DNA from: a virus
Length of the DNA stretch: 40,573 bases
Virus record (IMG/VR): IMGVR_UViG_3300005340_000055
Span: 1-40,573 of that record
Direction: 5' to 3' (one strand)
Below the pieces are notes generated by a model. That model was not told the origin of the DNA, did no database searches, and was given only the letters and a program-made list of their open reading frames with translations. The first letter of the stretch is position 1. Every line of letters begins with the position of its first letter. Below are positions 39,679-40,573 of this stretch, in pieces. The position numbers were made by a program, and so were the translations under genes.

Positions 39679-40573
39679 GTCCGCACCGCTTCACGGTAGT
39701 GCTTCGGCGCGATGCCGTAGCTGTGGGCGACAGCTTCAGCCGGTGTCGCGGGCTGTTCGCGCGAACGAGGATCACGTGCGGCACCAAGATGGAATTTCCG
39801 CCGTGTGCCATCGGGTTCGAGCGAGCCGTTGATCACTTCGAGAATGCGGATCGGGTCTCCGTCGAGCTTCATCTCGAGCAGCCGGCGTGGCTGACCGTGG
39901 TTTTCGTCTGTCGAGACCACTTTCGCCCGCGCGGCGAAGGCCTCGGCGACGGCCGGCCGGGACATACCGATCTCGAAAGCGATACGCCGCAGTTCGGCGT
40001 TGCGCTCGCCAAAGATCGCGTCGAGCGTCAGCTTCGCCGGATCGGCGATCAACCATTCGTGGCTGCGCGGGATCTGATAGCCGTGCCAGAAGAACAGATT
40101 CCAGCCGTCCCGCCAGGCGATTGCCGGACCGTTGTCGGCATGCAGGCGGCCGCCGCCGTCGCGGCGCAGCAGCGCCGGGCGATCGGACACCATCGCGAAA
40201 TCATGATGCAGCGAATAGAAGCCGTTTCGGCTCGACATCACCTCGAACGCCGCGAACGCATCGGCTTGTTCGAGTTCGAGATCGCAGACATCCCGAAAGA
40301 ACGTCGCCCACGACATGTACCAAGGGCCGAGGCCTCCCCACCATTCGAGCCAGCCAGCACTCGCGGCGCACTGGAGCAGGAAGTAGACCGGGTCGTTAAG
40401 GCGCAGCTCCGCGCTGCCAACCGCGCTGTCAACCGCGCTGCGAACCGCGCTGCCAACCGCGCTGCCAACCGCGCTGTCAACCGCGCTGCCAACCGCGCTG
40501 CCAACCGCGCTGCCAACCGCGCTGCGAACCGCGCTGCCAACCGCGCTGCCAACCGCGCTGCCAACCGCGCTGC
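39675..40573 (-). CDS. DUF6745-like protein with N-terminal tetrapeptide repeat (partial)
   Basis: The frame stays open to the window edge, so the 5' end is outside. After at least 13 SAV(G/D/R) units, the protein continues as [39 protein letters not shown] and on to the DUF6745 part: [39 protein letters not shown] and [14 protein letters not shown]. An ATG at 40316 lies inside the domain and is unlikely to be the true start. DUF6745 proteins often carry four-residue repeats before the domain; function unknown. It overlaps the ACP-like gene by ATGA. Confidence 0.7.
   Translation of the reverse strand, partial: SAVGSAVGSAVGSAVRSAVGSAVGSAVGSAVDSAVGSAVGSAVRSAVDSAVGSAELRLNDPVYFLLQCAASAGWLEWWGGLGPWYMSWATFFRDVCDLELEQADAFAAFEVMSSRNGFYSLHHDFAMVSDRPALLRRDGGGRLHADNGPAIAWRDGWNLFFWHGYQIPRSHEWLIADPAKLTLDAIFGERNAELRRIAFEIGMSRPAVAEAFAARAKVVSTDENHGQPRRLLEMKLDGDPIRILEVINGSLEPDGTRRKFHLGAARDPRSREQPATPAEAVAHSYGIAPKHYREAVRT
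40410..40573 (-). repeat. 12-bp tandem repeat encoding SAV(G/D/R)
   Basis: Thirteen complete copies and one partial copy of CGCGCTGNNAAC-type units (on the + strand: CGCGCT, a variable GCC/GTC/GCG codon, AAC), continuing past the window edge. Only one codon varies, giving Gly, Asp or Arg in the protein. The length could change by slippage without breaking the frame. Confidence 0.9.

Noticed and set aside
40410-40573. CRISPR-like array
   Set aside because: Units are 12 bp, contiguous and without spacers. They form an open frame that continues into a protein domain.

Overview
The window is a large part of a temperate, short-tailed (podovirus-type) bacteriophage genome of high GC content. The host is most likely an alphaproteobacterium of the Rhizobiales/Bradyrhizobium kind. 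Evidence for a phage: an ordered virion assembly block with P22-like tail machine genes, ejection proteins with a lytic transglycosylase domain, a lysis cassette, a RecT/exonuclease pair, and a tyrosine integrase. Evidence for the host: an attP core identical in pattern to the 3' half of an alphaproteobacterial tRNA-Val(GAC), an FtsK-gamma-like protein and a DUF1153 (SciP-like) protein. Phage genes lie on both sides of attP, so this looks like the unintegrated (virion or circular) form rather than an integrated prophage.

Left half, + strand (1-23.3 kb), late genes: end of a probable portal gene, GroES-like co-chaperonin, scaffold-like protein, a conserved capsid-region protein, decoration-type protein, major capsid protein, a beta-helix virion protein, a small beta protein and a large fibre-type protein. 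Next come the P22 gp4-like and gp10-like tail closure proteins, a small paralogue of the fibre N-terminus, a GNAT acetyltransferase and three ejection/core proteins (gp7-like, transglycosylase, gp20-like). Then a second tail fibre, an exported Cys-rich paralogue of its C-terminus, an exported SGNH/sialate-esterase-like enzyme, and lysis genes (GH108 endolysin with a C-terminal membrane anchor, Rz-like spanin with a nested Rz1-like frame, membrane/coiled-coil protein). The block ends at a strong terminator at 23.36-23.40 kb. A 350-bp gap at 16.55-16.90 kb carries two tiny translationally coupled membrane-protein ORFs on the - strand.

Right half, - strand (40.6 to 23.4 kb), early/lysogeny genes: nearly every gene overlaps the next by ATGA-type junctions, so this reads as one or a few long operons. 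In order of transcription: a DUF6745-like protein with a SAV(G/D/R) tetrapeptide repeat (5' end outside the window), an acyl-carrier-protein-like protein with Thr at the usual Ser site, two small proteins, a coiled-coil protein, YqaJ-type exonuclease, RecT annealing protein, DnaQ-like exonuclease, ASCH-domain protein, SciP-like DUF1153 regulator, HerA-like ATPase with tandem winged helices, Myb/SANT-like DNA-binding protein, ParB-like protein, a set of small unknowns, an FtsK-gamma-domain protein, an excisionase-like protein overlapping the integrase, integrase with embedded attP, and three small unknowns.

The attP region is unusually readable: a 47-bp tRNA-derived core inside the int reading frame, flanked by two pairs of TTCAGT(C/A)GC sites, each pair spaced exactly 11 bp, plus three 11-bp iterons beside the int stop codon. 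Terminase, most of the portal, any replication initiator and any CI-type repressor are not visible and probably lie outside the window. All functions are inferred by reading protein sequence; no database search was run.
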